Part shown: in pieces, positions 35,004-44,215 of the stretch | Numbering within the stretch: the stretch's first letter is position 1 | Layout: the number at the start of each line of letters is the position of its first letter | Source of the DNA: Nocardioides sp. | GTDB taxonomy: Bacteria; Actinomycetota; Actinomycetes; Propionibacteriales; Nocardioidaceae | Direction: 5' to 3' | DNA: 64,000 nt | Assembly (NCBI RefSeq): GCF_030149505.1 | Contig: NZ_JASBRN010000045.1 | Span: 1-64,000 of the forward strand | Program-made: the position numbers and the translations under genes | The notes under the pieces: generated by a model | The model's input: only the letters and a program-made list of their open reading frames with translations | What the model was told of the DNA's origin: nothing | The model's database searches: none

Positions 35004-35594
35004 TCAGGCCGGTGCCGGGTCCGCGGGCTCGCCCATGCGGACCCGCAGAGCCCTGAGCCCCTGTCGGATCCGGGTCTTGGCGGTGCCGAGCGGCACGCCG
35101 GTCCGCACCGCCACCTCGCGGTGGCTCAAGCCGCCGAGGTAGGCCAGCTCGACGGCGCGTCGCTGGTCGGGTGCCAGGGCGGCGAGCGCCGTCCTCATGC
35201 GAGCGCCGTCGCGCAGCCCCTCCACGGCGCGGACGGCGTCCTCGGCTGTGCTGTCGTGGGCCGTGCCGTGCTCGCGCTGCTCGTGTCCCGAGTCCCGGCG
35301 CTCCTGCGCCACGGTGGCGCGCACCCGGTCGACGGCGCGGCGGTGGACGATCGTGAGCACCCAGGCCAGGCCCGATCCGCGCGCCGGGTCGAACCTCCCC
35401 AGTGACTGCCACACGTCGGCGTAGGCCTCCTGCACCACCTCCTCGGCATGGGCATGGTTGCGCACGGTCTGCAGGGCGACGTGGAGGCAGTGGTCGACCG
35501 AGGCGTGGTAGAGCCGGTGGAACAACGCCGTCGCCTCGCTCGCGTCGAGGACGGCGGGGCTGGTGGCGGCAGGCGGCACGGTGGGGACGGGCAC
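35004..35594 (-). CDS. ECF-type RNA polymerase sigma factor
   Basis: A 196-residue group IV sigma factor. Region 2 is at about 20-90 (HAEEVVQEAYADVWQSLGRF) and region 4 at about 135-185 (LSHREVAVRTGVPLGTAKTRI), joined by a linker. It is most like the SigK/ECF19 group. Those genes are usually followed by a membrane anti-sigma factor gene, but none is seen here: the next gene runs the other way. GTG 35594 has GAGGAG upstream. Confidence 0.88.
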   Translation of the reverse strand: MPVPTVPPAATSPAVLDASEATALFHRLYHASVDHCLHVALQTVRNHAHAEEVVQEAYADVWQSLGRFDPARGSGLAWVLTIVHRRAVDRVRATVAQERRDSGHEQREHGTAHDSTAEDAVRAVEGLRDGARMRTALAALAPDQRRAVELAYLGGLSHREVAVRTGVPLGTAKTRIRQGLRALRVRMGEPADPAPA

Positions 35595-35740
35595 GGGACT
35601 CCTCGAGGGGCGGCGACTTCCTCTGCAACCTCGACAGCGACGAGGTGCCGGAGCACCCTTCGGGCTCGACCTTCACGACTTCTTCACGAGCTCGGGCGTG
35701 GCACCCGCGACCACGGTGCCCTCGGCCGCCGGGGTCGTCG

Positions 35741-36520
35741 CTAGAGCGCCTCGACCACCACGTCGAGCTGGGTGCCCTTGGCGCTCGGTTCGCCGACCTC
35801 CACCAGCCACCCGAGGTCGCGCAGCGCCTCCGCGAGCCGCGCGGGCGTCGAGGGGTTGGCCCCGTCCTCCAGGAGGGCGCGGGTGATGCGCCCCTTGGTC
35901 GCCTTGTTGAAGTGGCTCACGACCTTGCGCACGCCGTCGACCTCGTGGAGCACCCGCACCGTGGCGACCTGCGGCGCCAGGTCGGCCGAGGGGCGCCAGA
36001 AGGCGGCGTACGCCGCGGAGCGGAGGTCGACCAACAGTCCACCGCCGAGCAGCCCGGTCATCGCGGGGTCCAGGTGCGCGCGCCAGTGGGCCGCCACCGG
36101 ACCGAGCCCGGGCAGCGTCGTACCCCCCGAGAGGCGGTAGGCGGGGATCCGGTCGGCGGGGCGGACCACGCCGAAGACGCTGGAGGTGACCGCCAGCCGG
36201 GTCGAGGCGCGGCGCCGGGCCGCGGAGGAGAGGGAGGCGGCGTCGAGCGCGTCGTAGACGACCCCGCTGTAGACCGCGTCCGCGCGCGCCGTCGGCGCGG
36301 AGGCGAGGTCGGCGTTCGACGCCACCAGGTCGTGCTGGGTCGCGCCGATCTCGAGCACCGCCGCGGCCGCCGCCACGTCGCCCCGGCAGAGCTCGCCGAG
36401 CGCGTCGACCACGGCCTGGCGGGCCGGGGTCAGCTCGGGCGCGGTGAGTGCGTCGAGGTCCAGCGGCTTGCCTCGGCGGGGTGCGGTCTTGCCCTCGCTG
36501 GGCGGCAGGAGGATCAGCAT
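35741..36520 (-). CDS. yaaA: Peroxide stress protein YaaA
   Basis: A 259-residue UPF0246/YaaA protein: MLILLPPSEGKTAPRRGKPL at the N-terminus and VVSHFNKATKGRITRALLE near the C-terminus. In E. coli YaaA limits free iron during peroxide stress and binds DNA. ATG 36520 is 21 bp from the divergent RNB gene start. Confidence 0.9.
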   Translation of the reverse strand: MLILLPPSEGKTAPRRGKPLDLDALTAPELTPARQAVVDALGELCRGDVAAAAAVLEIGATQHDLVASNADLASAPTARADAVYSGVVYDALDAASLSSAARRRASTRLAVTSSVFGVVRPADRIPAYRLSGGTTLPGLGPVAAHWRAHLDPAMTGLLGGGLLVDLRSAAYAAFWRPSADLAPQVATVRVLHEVDGVRKVVSHFNKATKGRITRALLEDGANPSTPARLAEALRDLGWLVEVGEPSAKGTQLDVVVEAL

Positions 36521-36529
36521 GGTGCTGGC

Positions 36530-36535
36530 TATGGT
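36530..36535 (+). promoter_or_regulatory. -10 box TATGGT, leaderless promoter of RNB gene
   Basis: TATGGT ends 6 nt before ATG 36542. It lies in the 21-bp gap between the divergent yaaA and RNB start codons, so the two promoters must overlap. Confidence 0.45.
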
Positions 36536-36541
36536 GCCTGC

Positions 36542-37975
36542 ATGACCTCCCACCCCGTGCTGCGGGTCCCGGCCACCCTCCTGGTCGAGGAGGTACGTCG
36601 GCTGCAGGACGAGCTCGAGGTCACCCCGGCCTTCCCCGCGGAGGTCGAGCGGGCCGCGCGCGACGCGGCCGCGCGCCCCGTGCTGCCGGAGCTGGACCGC
36701 ACCGACCTGCCGTTCGTGACGATCGACCCCGACGGCGCCCGGGACCTGGACCAGGCGCTCCACGTCGAGCGGTCGGAGGACGGCTGGACCGTCCACTACG
36801 CCATCGCCGACGTGGCGGCCTTCGTGCGCCCCGGCGACCCGGTCGACCTGGAGGCTCACCGGCGCGGGGAGACGGTCTACGGTGCCGGCGGCAAGGTGCC
36901 GCTCCACCCGCCGGTGATCAGCGAGGAGGCGGCCTCGCTGCTGCCCGACCAGGTGCGCCCGGCGCTGCTGTGGACGGTCCGGCTCGGCCCGGACGGCGAG
37001 CGGGTCGCCGCCGACGTGCGTCGCGCGCTGGTGCGCAGCCGCGAGCAGCTGACCTACGAGGAGGCCCAGCGCCGGGTCGATGCCGGTGAGGACGGGCCGG
37101 ACGGGACCCTGGCGCTGCTCGCCGAGATCGGCCCGCTGCGGATCGCGCGCGAGGTCGAGCGCGGTGGGGTGTCGCTGCCGATCCCCGAGCAGGACGTCGT
37201 GGTCGACGGCGGCCGCTGGCACCTGGAGCACCGAGCGCGGCTGCCCGTCGAGGAGTGGAACGCGCAGGTCTCGCTGCTGACCGGGTTCAGCGCCGCGGCG
37301 ATGATGCTCGAGGGCGGCGTGGGGCTGCTGCGGACCCTGCCGCCGCCGGACCCGCGCGACGTGGCGCGGCTGCGCCGCACGGCCCGGGCGCTGGGCGTCG
37401 GGTGGCCCGCGGAGCAGTCGTGGGCCGACCTCGTGCGGGGCCTGGATCCCACCCGGGCCGACCACGCGGCGATGGTCGTGGCGTGCACCCGGCTGCTGCG
37501 CGGCAGCGGGTACACCGCCTTCGACGGCACCCGGCCCGAGCAGCCGCTGCACAGCGCCCTCGCGTCGGCGTACGCGCACGTGACGGCGCCGTTGCGGAGG
37601 CTCCCGGACCGGCACACGGGGGAGGTCTGTGTGGCGCTGTGCGCCGGCACGGAGGTGCCGGCCTGGGCACGGGAGGCACTGCCCGGGCTGCCGGCGACGA
37701 TGCAGCGCTCGGGGCGGACCGCGTCGGCGTACGAGCGCGGGGTCCTGGACCTGGTCGAGGCGGGCGTGCTGCGTGACCGGGTGGGCGAGGTGATGGACGC
37801 CGTCGTCGTCGACGTCGAGGAGCGGCGGCCCGAGCGGGGGCGGGTCGTGGTGCCCGGTCCGGCCGTCGAGGCCCGGGTCGAGGGGGAGCAGCCGCTGCCG
37901 CTCGGCCAGGACCTGCGGGTCCGGCTGGTCGAGGCGGACGTGGCGCAGCGGCGGGTGCTGTTCGCCCCGGCCTGA
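36542..37975 (+). CDS. RNB-domain 3'-5' exoribonuclease
   Basis: A 477-residue RNase II/R-family protein. The catalytic RNB block is marked by TIDPDGARDLDQALHVE (Asp ligands for Mg2+), YAIADVAAFV and the later LTAPLRR-like segment ASAYAHVTAPLRRLPDRH. It lacks the cold-shock and S1 domains of full RNase R, as in the short actinobacterial form. It has no detectable signal peptide. Divergent from yaaA. Confidence 0.9.
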   Translation: MTSHPVLRVPATLLVEEVRRLQDELEVTPAFPAEVERAARDAAARPVLPELDRTDLPFVTIDPDGARDLDQALHVERSEDGWTVHYAIADVAAFVRPGDPVDLEAHRRGETVYGAGGKVPLHPPVISEEAASLLPDQVRPALLWTVRLGPDGERVAADVRRALVRSREQLTYEEAQRRVDAGEDGPDGTLALLAEIGPLRIAREVERGGVSLPIPEQDVVVDGGRWHLEHRARLPVEEWNAQVSLLTGFSAAAMMLEGGVGLLRTLPPPDPRDVARLRRTARALGVGWPAEQSWADLVRGLDPTRADHAAMVVACTRLLRGSGYTAFDGTRPEQPLHSALASAYAHVTAPLRRLPDRHTGEVCVALCAGTEVPAWAREALPGLPATMQRSGRTASAYERGVLDLVEAGVLRDRVGEVMDAVVVDVEERRPERGRVVVPGPAVEARVEGEQPLPLGQDLRVRLVEADVAQRRVLFAPA

Positions 37976-37992
37976 GCCTGCGCCGGGTGCGG

Positions 37993-38448
37993 TCAGCCCT
38001 GGCGGACGAAGGCCGCCAGGCCGCTGGCGTCGTCCTCCCACGCCCGCCGGAACCCAGGGTGCAGCGGGAGCGCCGCCACCTCGTCGGCGGCCACCCACCG
38101 GTGCCCGTCGGACTCCGAGCGGTCGCGCAGGCCCAGATCCGCCGGGGCTCCGGTCGGCCGGGCGAGGACGGTCTCGTAGCTCCAGCCGCCGCACAGCGCG
38201 ACGTGGGAGCCGTGCACGGCCAGCGCCGCGGCCTGGACGCCGAGCTCCTCGTGCGCCTCCCGCAACGCCGCCTCGGTCGCAGACTCGCCGCGCTCGCGGG
38301 CGCCGCCGGGCACCGCCCAGGTGCCGCCGCGGTGGGTCCACCGGGCGCGCAGCTGCAGCAGCACGGCCCCCTCGTGGGCTACGAGCAGGCCCGCGGCCCC
38401 GCGGGGTCCCCAGTGCAGGTGCCCCCGCTCGCACGTCGCCCACGACAC
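37993..38448 (-). CDS. NUDIX hydrolase
   Basis: A 151-residue protein with a complete Nudix box, GGARERGESATEAALREAHEELG (positions about 47-69: Gly start, RExxEE core), which binds Mg2+ and cleaves nucleoside diphosphates linked to X. The substrate is unknown. GTG 38448 with CAGGAT 6 nt upstream suggests a leaderless mRNA. Confidence 0.87.
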   Translation of the reverse strand: MSWATCERGHLHWGPRGAAGLLVAHEGAVLLQLRARWTHRGGTWAVPGGARERGESATEAALREAHEELGVQAAALAVHGSHVALCGGWSYETVLARPTGAPADLGLRDRSESDGHRWVAADEVAALPLHPGFRRAWEDDASGLAAFVRQG

Positions 38449-38734
38449 CTCGTCATCCTGGCACGCGGCCCCGGGCGGCCGGCGCGGGCGGGTCGCGCAG
38501 CGCCAGAGCGGGGGGAAGCCCCGCCGTGTGCTGGGAGCGGCGGGGCTTCCGAGGGCATCGGCTCCGCCTGAGGGTGGGACCCGACACCTCCCGTGCGACC
38601 CGGCACCTCAGGAGCCGGTCGCGTCGTGCACCTCCGATGATCCACCCGGGAGCGGCATCTGTGCAGGGGGCCGCCGGATCCGGTCAGGGCAGGTCCCGGA
38701 GGCCTGGCACGAACATGTCAGGCCCGCGCGGGGT
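38449..38734. other. Intergenic region with terminator hairpin and 19-nt tandem repeat
   Basis: No gene is seen. CAGGAT at 38455-38460 is the likely -10 of the NUDIX gene. A perfect 13-bp hairpin at 38514-38526/38538-38550 probably ends the rnpB transcript, about 185 nt past its mature end. Two near-identical 19-nt copies (GACCCGACACCTCCCGTGC and GACCCGGCACCTCAGGAGC) are at about 38578-38615. A small GGCCTG/CAGGCC stem is at 38701-38724. Confidence 0.5.
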
Positions 38735-39133
38735 GCGGATGGGCCGACCTGTAGGCCGGGTTCTGTCCCTCTCCCTCGCGGGATCGGGGGCGACCATCCA
38801 TCTACGGTCGCCGTTGCCGACGACCTCCAGCGGTCTACCCGCGTGCTCGGGCGGGCAGCCCTCGAACGCACGCGCGCCACCGAAGTGACTTCTTGACCTT
38901 GCTCCAGGTGGGGTTTGCCGAGCCGACCGGGTCACCCCGGTCGCTGGTGGTCTCTTGCACCACCGTTTCACCATCACCGCCCGCCGATCGCTCGGCGGGA
39001 GGCTGTCTGTTCTCTGTGGCACTGTCCCGCAGGTTGCCCCGGGTGGGTGTTACCCACCACCTCGCCCTGTGGAGCCCGGACCTTCCTCGGCGCACCCGGA
39101 GGTGCGACGCGGTCGCCCGGTCGGCCCATCCGC
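38735..39133 (-). ncRNA. rnpB: RNase P RNA (type A)
   Basis: Reading the minus strand gives the standard bacterial RNase P RNA: 5' region with GAGGAAAGTCCGGGCTCC, then GGGTAACACCCACC, CAGTGCCACAGAGAACAGAC, GGTGAAACGGTGGTGCAAGA and the 3' conserved GACAGAACCCGGCCTACAG. P1 is a perfect 15-bp helix pairing 39133-39119 with 38749-38735. This RNA processes the 5' ends of tRNAs with RnpA. Confidence 0.96.
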
Positions 39134-39198
39134 AGGAGCAGGGTAGCGGCGCGGGGCGGGCGGGGGAATCCGGGACCGGTCGTGGGCGTTGGCAGGAC

Positions 39199-39648
39199 AT
39201 GAGCGACCAGTTCCCCCAGCGGGTCCCCCCGCTCACGGTCTCCGCGCCGCGCGAGGCCGCGACGGCGTACCGCACCGCGCACGAGCTGCTCAGCGACCAG
39301 TCCCCCCGCGAGGCCCTCGACGTGCTGAGCCCGGCCCTCGACGAGGACCCGGGCAACACCGGGCTGCGGTCGCTGCGGGCCTGGGCCTACCTCCAGCGCG
39401 CCCAGCTGGGCCGCGCCGAGGAGGACCTCCGCGCGGTGGTCGAGCAGGTGCCCGACGACGTGTGGGCGCGGCACGCGCTGGGTCGCAGCCTGGAGCGTCA
39501 GCACCGCCTCGCCGAGGCGCTGCCGCACCTGAAGCTGGCCGCTGTCATGAGCGGCGAGGTCGACCACGAGGTCGCCGTGCTGCGCGTGGAGCGCCGCCTC
39601 GTCGAGCTGGGCGAGCGCGACGCCGGGAGCATCACGCCGGAGGGGTGA
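39199..39648 (+). CDS. TPR-repeat protein
   Basis: A 149-residue protein built of about three TPR units (helix pairs at 18-48, 53-85 and 87-120, such as WAYLQRAQLGRAEEDLRAVV and LGRSLERQHRLAEALPHL). Function unknown; probably a protein-protein scaffold. It starts 65 bp from the 5' end of rnpB and runs away from it. A weak AGGA lies before the ATG. Confidence 0.75.
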   Translation: MSDQFPQRVPPLTVSAPREAATAYRTAHELLSDQSPREALDVLSPALDEDPGNTGLRSLRAWAYLQRAQLGRAEEDLRAVVEQVPDDVWARHALGRSLERQHRLAEALPHLKLAAVMSGEVDHEVAVLRVERRLVELGERDAGSITPEG

Positions 39649-39670
39649 CCGCGCCCCTGCGGGCCGGGCC

Positions 39671-40531
39671 TCAGGGGTGCGTGAGGACCTCGGCGCCGTC
39701 GGCGGTGACCAGCAGCGTGTGCTCGAACTGCGCCGAGGGCCGCAGGTCGCGGGTGACCGCGGTCCAGCCGTCCTCCCACATGTCCCACTCGTGGGTGCCG
39801 AGGTTGAGCATCGGCTCGATGGTGAACGTCATGCCGGTCTGGATGACGTCGTCGTAGTCGGGGTCGTCGTAGTGCGGCACGACCAGCCCGGAGTGGAAGT
39901 GGGTGCCGATGCCGTGGCCGGTGAACTCGCGCACCACGCCGTACCCGTGCCGGGCGGCGAAGGCCTCGATGACCCGGCCCACGACGTTGATCCGGCGCCC
40001 GGGCTTCACCGCCCGGATCGCGCGGTCCAGCGCCTCGCGGGTGTGGTCGACCAGCGCGCGCACGTCGGGGGCGACGTCGCCGGCGAGGAAGGTGGCGTTG
40101 GTGTCGCCGTGCACGCCGTCGAGGTACGCCGTGATGTCGATGTTGACGATGTCGCCGTCCTGCACGACCCGGCTGTCGGGGATGCCGTGGCACACGACCT
40201 CGTTGACGCTGGCGCACAGCGACTTCGGGAAGCCGCGGTAGCCGAGGGTCGAGGGATAGGCGCCGTGGTCGCAGAGGAAGTCGTGGCCGACCCGGTCCAG
40301 CTCGTCGGTGGTGACGCCGGGCTGGACGTGGCGGCCGACCTCCTCGCGCGCCTGCGCGGCCAGCCGACAGGCGGCGCGCATCCGCTCGATGGTCTCGGCG
40401 TCCTTGACCTCGGAGCCGGTGAACCGCTCGGGGGCCGGCTTGTCGACGTACTCCGGGCGGGGGATGTGCGCGGGCACGGGCCGGCGGGGGGAGAGGCGGC
40501 CGGGGAGGACGGTCGGGGCGGGAGCGGTCAC
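39671..40531 (-). CDS. map: Methionine aminopeptidase, type I
   Basis: A 286-residue metallopeptidase that removes the initiator Met. Metal ligands are visible: Asp in [11 protein letters not shown], Asp in VHGDTNATF, His in [11 protein letters not shown], Glu in TIEPML and Glu in FEHTLLV. The 40-residue Pro-rich N-terminus with [12 protein letters not shown] is typical of actinobacterial MetAP1c. GTG 40531 has TAGGAT 8 nt upstream. Confidence 0.95.
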   Translation of the reverse strand: MTAPAPTVLPGRLSPRRPVPAHIPRPEYVDKPAPERFTGSEVKDAETIERMRAACRLAAQAREEVGRHVQPGVTTDELDRVGHDFLCDHGAYPSTLGYRGFPKSLCASVNEVVCHGIPDSRVVQDGDIVNIDITAYLDGVHGDTNATFLAGDVAPDVRALVDHTREALDRAIRAVKPGRRINVVGRVIEAFAARHGYGVVREFTGHGIGTHFHSGLVVPHYDDPDYDDVIQTGMTFTIEPMLNLGTHEWDMWEDGWTAVTRDLRPSAQFEHTLLVTADGAEVLTHP

Positions 40532-40539
40532 GTCCGACG

Positions 40540-40564
40540 ATCCTAGGTGCCGGGCGGGTACGGT
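40540..40564. promoter_or_regulatory. Back-to-back promoters of map and the SPOR gene
   Basis: Minus-strand TAGGAT (40545-40540) ends 8 nt from the map GTG; plus-strand TACGGT (40559-40564) ends 6 nt from the SPOR-protein ATG at 40571. Both genes look leaderless or nearly so. Confidence 0.45.
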
Positions 40565-40570
40565 CGGCGC

Positions 40571-40777
40571 ATGGCTGATGGAGGCAAGCCGGACCAGTAC
40601 TGGTTCAACGTGAGGCTGCACCGCGTGGAGACCGTCGAGGACATGTCCCCGGCCAAGGACCGGCTCGGTCCCTACGCCACCCGCGAGGAGGCCGAGCGGG
40701 CCCTGGAGAAGGTCCAGGAGCGCAACGAGCAGTGGGACGCCGCCGACGACGACTGGGACGCCGTCGACGAGGACTGA
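40571..40777 (+). CDS. SPOR-domain-like small protein
   Basis: A 68-residue acidic protein widespread in Actinobacteria: [12 protein letters not shown], then [20 protein letters not shown], resembling half of a SPOR peptidoglycan-binding fold. The last 15 residues are Asp-rich. No signal peptide, so a cytoplasmic role is likely. Followed 15 bp later by a small membrane protein. Confidence 0.75.
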   Translation: MADGGKPDQYWFNVRLHRVETVEDMSPAKDRLGPYATREEAERALEKVQERNEQWDAADDDWDAVDED

Positions 40778-40792
40778 GCCCCGGGACCGGAC

Positions 40793-41089
40793 ATGGCCTC
40801 CTCGAACAGCTTCTTCGGGCGCGGCCGGCGCTACCGCCGCACCGACGTCTCGCCCTGGCCCTTCGTCGGGCTGGTCGGCATGGCCGCGTGCTTCTTCCTG
40901 TACGCCGCCAGCGCGCCGTTCACGCCGTGGTGGGCCCAGACCCTGCTGCTGGTGTTCTGGCTCGCGGCCACGGTGCGCGCCGTGCGGTGGTGGACCCCGC
41001 ACCCGGTGCGGGTGGCGTGGGTGCCCGTGGTCTGCGTGGCGGTGTGGTTCGTGGTCATCTGGGCCGGGGCTGCGCTGCTCGGGTGGTGA
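40793..41089 (+). CDS. Small membrane protein, function unknown
   Basis: A 98-residue protein with a basic N-terminus (GRGRRYRR) and three predicted helices at about 22-42, 46-64 and 72-95, rich in Trp. Conserved family not recognised. Probably in one transcript with the SPOR-like gene, 15 bp upstream. Converges on the transporter gene with only 3 bp between stops. Confidence 0.7.
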   Translation: MASSNSFFGRGRRYRRTDVSPWPFVGLVGMAACFFLYAASAPFTPWWAQTLLLVFWLAATVRAVRWWTPHPVRVAWVPVVCVAVWFVVIWAGAALLGW

Positions 41090-41092
41090 GCC

Positions 41093-42388
41093 TCAGGCCC
41101 CGCCGCCGCCCTCGGGGTCCTGCTCCTCGCGGGGGGTGCTCACCAGCCGCACCCGGGTGATCCGGTTGCCGTCGACCTCGGTGACCACCACGACGTGCTC
41201 CTCGTCGACCGGGACCCGGTCGCCGACCTCGGCGATCCGCCCGAGCCGCTCGAGCACGAAGCCCGCGGCCGTCTCGTAGGGCCCGTCGGTCATCGGGACG
41301 CCCGTGCGCTCCTCGAACTCCTCGATCGTCAGCCCGGCATCGATGCCGGTGGTGGCGACGTCGGCGCGCGGGGGGTCGTACTCGTCGTCGATCTCGCCGA
41401 TGAGCTCCTCCACGAGGTCCTCGAGCGTCACGATGCCGTCGGTGCCGCCGTACTCGTCGACCACGACGGCGATGTGGTTGCGGTCGCGCCGCATGGCGGT
41501 GAGGGTCGGCAGCACGCGGTTGGTGGCGGGCAGGAAGGAGATCTCCCGGGCCAGGTCGGAGACCAGCGCGTCGGGATCGGCGTCGAGCAGGTCGCGCACG
41601 TGCAGGAAGCCGCGCACGTCGTCGGCGTTGTCGCCGACCACGGGGTAGCGGGAGTAGGGGCTGACCCGCACGACCTCGAGCACCTCGGTGACGCTCGAGG
41701 CGCCCGGCAGCGTCGTGACGTCGGCGCGGGGGCGCATCACCTCGCGCAGGCTGCGGTCGGCGGCGTCGAAGACGTCGACGAGGATCGCCCGCTCGGAGTC
41801 CCCGAGGCCCTGGTGCTGGTCGACGAGGTAGCGCAGCTCCTCCTCGCTCATGTCCTCCGAGACCGCGTGCGGGTCGCCGCCGAAGAGCCGCACGACCGCG
41901 TTGGTGGAGACGGAGAGGAACCACACGACCGGGCGCATCAGGGTCGCGAAGCGGTCCAGCGGCGGGCCCACCAGCACGGCCACGCCGGCCGAGCGCTGCA
42001 GGGCGATCCGCTTGGGCACCAGCTCGCCGAGCACCAGGGACAGGTAGGCGATGAGCAGCGTGAGCAGCACCAGGGCGACCGTGTCGGCAGCGTCCTCGGG
42101 CAGGCCGAGCCCCTCCAGGGCCGGTGCCACGTCGGGGGCGAGCGTCGAGGCGCCGTACGCCGCGGAGAAGAAGCCCGCAACGGTGACGCCGATCTGGACC
42201 GCGGCCAGGAAGCGGTTGGGGTCGCGGGCCACGGCGGCCACGCGGGCGCCACGGCCGCCCCGGCGCTCGAGCTGGTCGAGCTGGCCCTCGCGCAGCGAGA
42301 CCAGGGCGATCTCGGTGCCGGCGAAGACCCCGCCGACGAGCACGAAGAGCAGGACGAGTCCGAGGTTGGTCAGGGTCTGGGTGTCCAC
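41093..42388 (-). CDS. CNNM/CorC-family (DUF21-CBS) transporter protein
   Basis: A 431-residue hemolysin-like protein. The DUF21 membrane domain (three to four helices, residues 1-180; VFAGTEIALVSLREGQLDQL) is followed by a CBS pair (about 195-320; VMRPRADVTTLP and FLHVRDLLDADP) and a CorC_HlyC C-terminal domain (GRIAEVGDRVPV). Homologues take part in Mg2+ or Co2+ transport. GTG 42388 places the first helix right after the start; an upstream ATG at 42451 would add a Pro-rich stretch. Confidence 0.88.
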   Translation of the reverse strand: MDTQTLTNLGLVLLFVLVGGVFAGTEIALVSLREGQLDQLERRGGRGARVAAVARDPNRFLAAVQIGVTVAGFFSAAYGASTLAPDVAPALEGLGLPEDAADTVALVLLTLLIAYLSLVLGELVPKRIALQRSAGVAVLVGPPLDRFATLMRPVVWFLSVSTNAVVRLFGGDPHAVSEDMSEEELRYLVDQHQGLGDSERAILVDVFDAADRSLREVMRPRADVTTLPGASSVTEVLEVVRVSPYSRYPVVGDNADDVRGFLHVRDLLDADPDALVSDLAREISFLPATNRVLPTLTAMRRDRNHIAVVVDEYGGTDGIVTLEDLVEELIGEIDDEYDPPRADVATTGIDAGLTIEEFEERTGVPMTDGPYETAAGFVLERLGRIAEVGDRVPVDEEHVVVVTEVDGNRITRVRLVSTPREEQDPEGGGGA

Positions 42389-42550
42389 GCGGGCGCTCAG
42401 GCCTCTTCCGGGGTCGGGGGTGCGAGCTCCCAGGATGCCGGAGACCGGCAAGGCCAGTCACACCGGTGGGCTCGGGTCAGGGCGTGGGACCAAAGTCCCG
42501 AACGTGGCCCTTTCGCTCAGGCCACGCCGTCGGACGACGACGATACGGAC

Positions 42551-44215
42551 ATGAGGCCCACGCCGGCGCCCCCGCGTCGGGAGGGGGAGCACCACTTCCG
42601 CACTCTCTTCGACCGCTCGCCGGTCGGCATGGCGACCGTGGGGCTGGATGGACGCTGGCTGGAGGTCAACGACGCGCTCGTCGCCTTCCTGGGCTTCACC
42701 CGGGCCGCGCTGACCGCGCGGGACTTCCAGTCGATCACCTACCCCGACGACCTCGCCTCCGACCTGGCGCTCGTCGAGCAGGTGCTGGCGGGCCGGATGG
42801 AGCACTACCAGCTGACCAAGCGCTACGTCCGCGGTGACGGTCGCGTGGTGTGGGCGCTCATCAGCGTCCAGCTGGTCCGCGACGCGCACACGGGGCAGGC
42901 CGACTACTTCCTGGTGCAGATCGTCGACGTCGACGCCCAGCACCGCCTGGAGCTGGCACTGGAGCGCGAGCGGGCCGCACTGCGCCACCTGGTCGACCTG
43001 CACGCCGACATCACGACGCTGACCGACGAGGAGTCGGCGCTCGAGGCCGTGATCCGCGCAGCGATGCTCGTGGTGCCGCACGCCGATGGGGCGGTCATCG
43101 AGCTGCCCGAGCAGCTGGTCGAGGACGGGAGGACGCTGGACGTGCTGCGGTACCGCGCGGTCACCGGTCGGCTCTCCGACCAGTTCGACCAGGTCGTCGA
43201 CCGCCACCGCTCCCTGTCGGGACGCGCCTTCACCAGCCGCGTGCTGCTGCACTCGACCGACACCGAGGACGATCCCCGGGTCGACGCCGCGGCCTGTCGG
43301 CGCACCGGCATCCGTTCGATGCTGGTCGCCCCACTGCTGGTCGGCACCGAGACCCTCGGCGTCGTCAAGGTCGCCTCCGGGTCAGCCCGCGCCTTCGACG
43401 ACGCCGACGTCGCCGCCCTGACCCTCCTGGCGCACAGCCTCTCCGCGGCCCTGCAGCACGTGCGCGACAGGGCTGCGGTCGCCGAGGCCCTGACCGCCTC
43501 CGAGACGGCCAACGAGGAGCTGGCCCGGGTGGCAGCGTTCCGCACCGAGCTGGTCGGCATGATCGGCCACGAGATCGGGACGCCGCTCAGCGTGCTGGTG
43601 GCCGCCACCGAGATGGCCCAGCAGGAGTGGGGCGGCGAGGACCGGCCCGAGCAGCGCGCCTACCTCGCGCTCATGGAGCGCAGCGCGGCGCGGATCGGTC
43701 GCACGGTCGGCGACGTGCTGGTGCAGGTGACGGCGGACTCCGGGCGCCTGGTCGCCACGCCGCGCGCCGTCGAGGTGCACGGCCGCGTCGCCGAGGCCGT
43801 GGTCGTCGCCGGGCTGCCGGCACCCGCGGCCTGGGCCGACCCGGTCACCGCGTGGGTCCAGCCCGAGCACCTGGACCAGATGCTGCTGAACCTGGTGAGC
43901 AACGCCCGGAAGTACGGCGCGGAGCCTCGTGTGGAGGTCGAGCCGCTGCCGGGCGGCCGGGTGCGAGTCGCGGTCGTCGACCGGGGCGCCGGGGTGCCAC
44001 CCGAGTTCGAGGACTCCCTCTTCGAGCGGTTCACCCGCTCCGAGGCCGACAGCGGTCGCGCCCGCGGGACCGGTTTGGGGCTCGCGATCGTGCGGCAGCT
44101 GGCCCGCGCGAACGGGGGCGAGGCGACGTACGAGCGAACGCCGGGAGGCGGTGCCACCTTCGTGCTGGTGCTCCCCGGGTCGCCCGAGGACGGCTCGGCG
44201 GTCAGCGCGGGCTGA
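42551..44215 (+). CDS. PAS-GAF sensor histidine kinase
   Basis: A 554-residue soluble kinase. PAS with PAC (about 15-145; FDRSPVGMATVGLDGRW), GAF (about 160-310), HisKA with His in VGMIGHEIGTPLSVL, and HATPase_c (NLVSNARKYG, DRGAGVPPEF, GTGLGLAIV). No membrane helix. No response regulator adjacent, so an orphan. It overlaps the convergent sugar dehydrogenase by 14 nt. Confidence 0.88.
   Translation: MRPTPAPPRREGEHHFRTLFDRSPVGMATVGLDGRWLEVNDALVAFLGFTRAALTARDFQSITYPDDLASDLALVEQVLAGRMEHYQLTKRYVRGDGRVVWALISVQLVRDAHTGQADYFLVQIVDVDAQHRLELALERERAALRHLVDLHADITTLTDEESALEAVIRAAMLVVPHADGAVIELPEQLVEDGRTLDVLRYRAVTGRLSDQFDQVVDRHRSLSGRAFTSRVLLHSTDTEDDPRVDAAACRRTGIRSMLVAPLLVGTETLGVVKVASGSARAFDDADVAALTLLAHSLSAALQHVRDRAAVAEALTASETANEELARVAAFRTELVGMIGHEIGTPLSVLVAATEMAQQEWGGEDRPEQRAYLALMERSAARIGRTVGDVLVQVTADSGRLVATPRAVEVHGRVAEAVVVAGLPAPAAWADPVTAWVQPEHLDQMLLNLVSNARKYGAEPRVEVEPLPGGRVRVAVVDRGAGVPPEFEDSLFERFTRSEADSGRARGTGLGLAIVRQLARANGGEATYERTPGGGATFVLVLPGSPEDGSAVSAG

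Noticed and set aside
38514-38640. A tRNA or small protein gene in the rnpB-NUDIX gap
   Set aside because: No cloverleaf can be folded, and the only open frame has 16 codons without a ribosome site.
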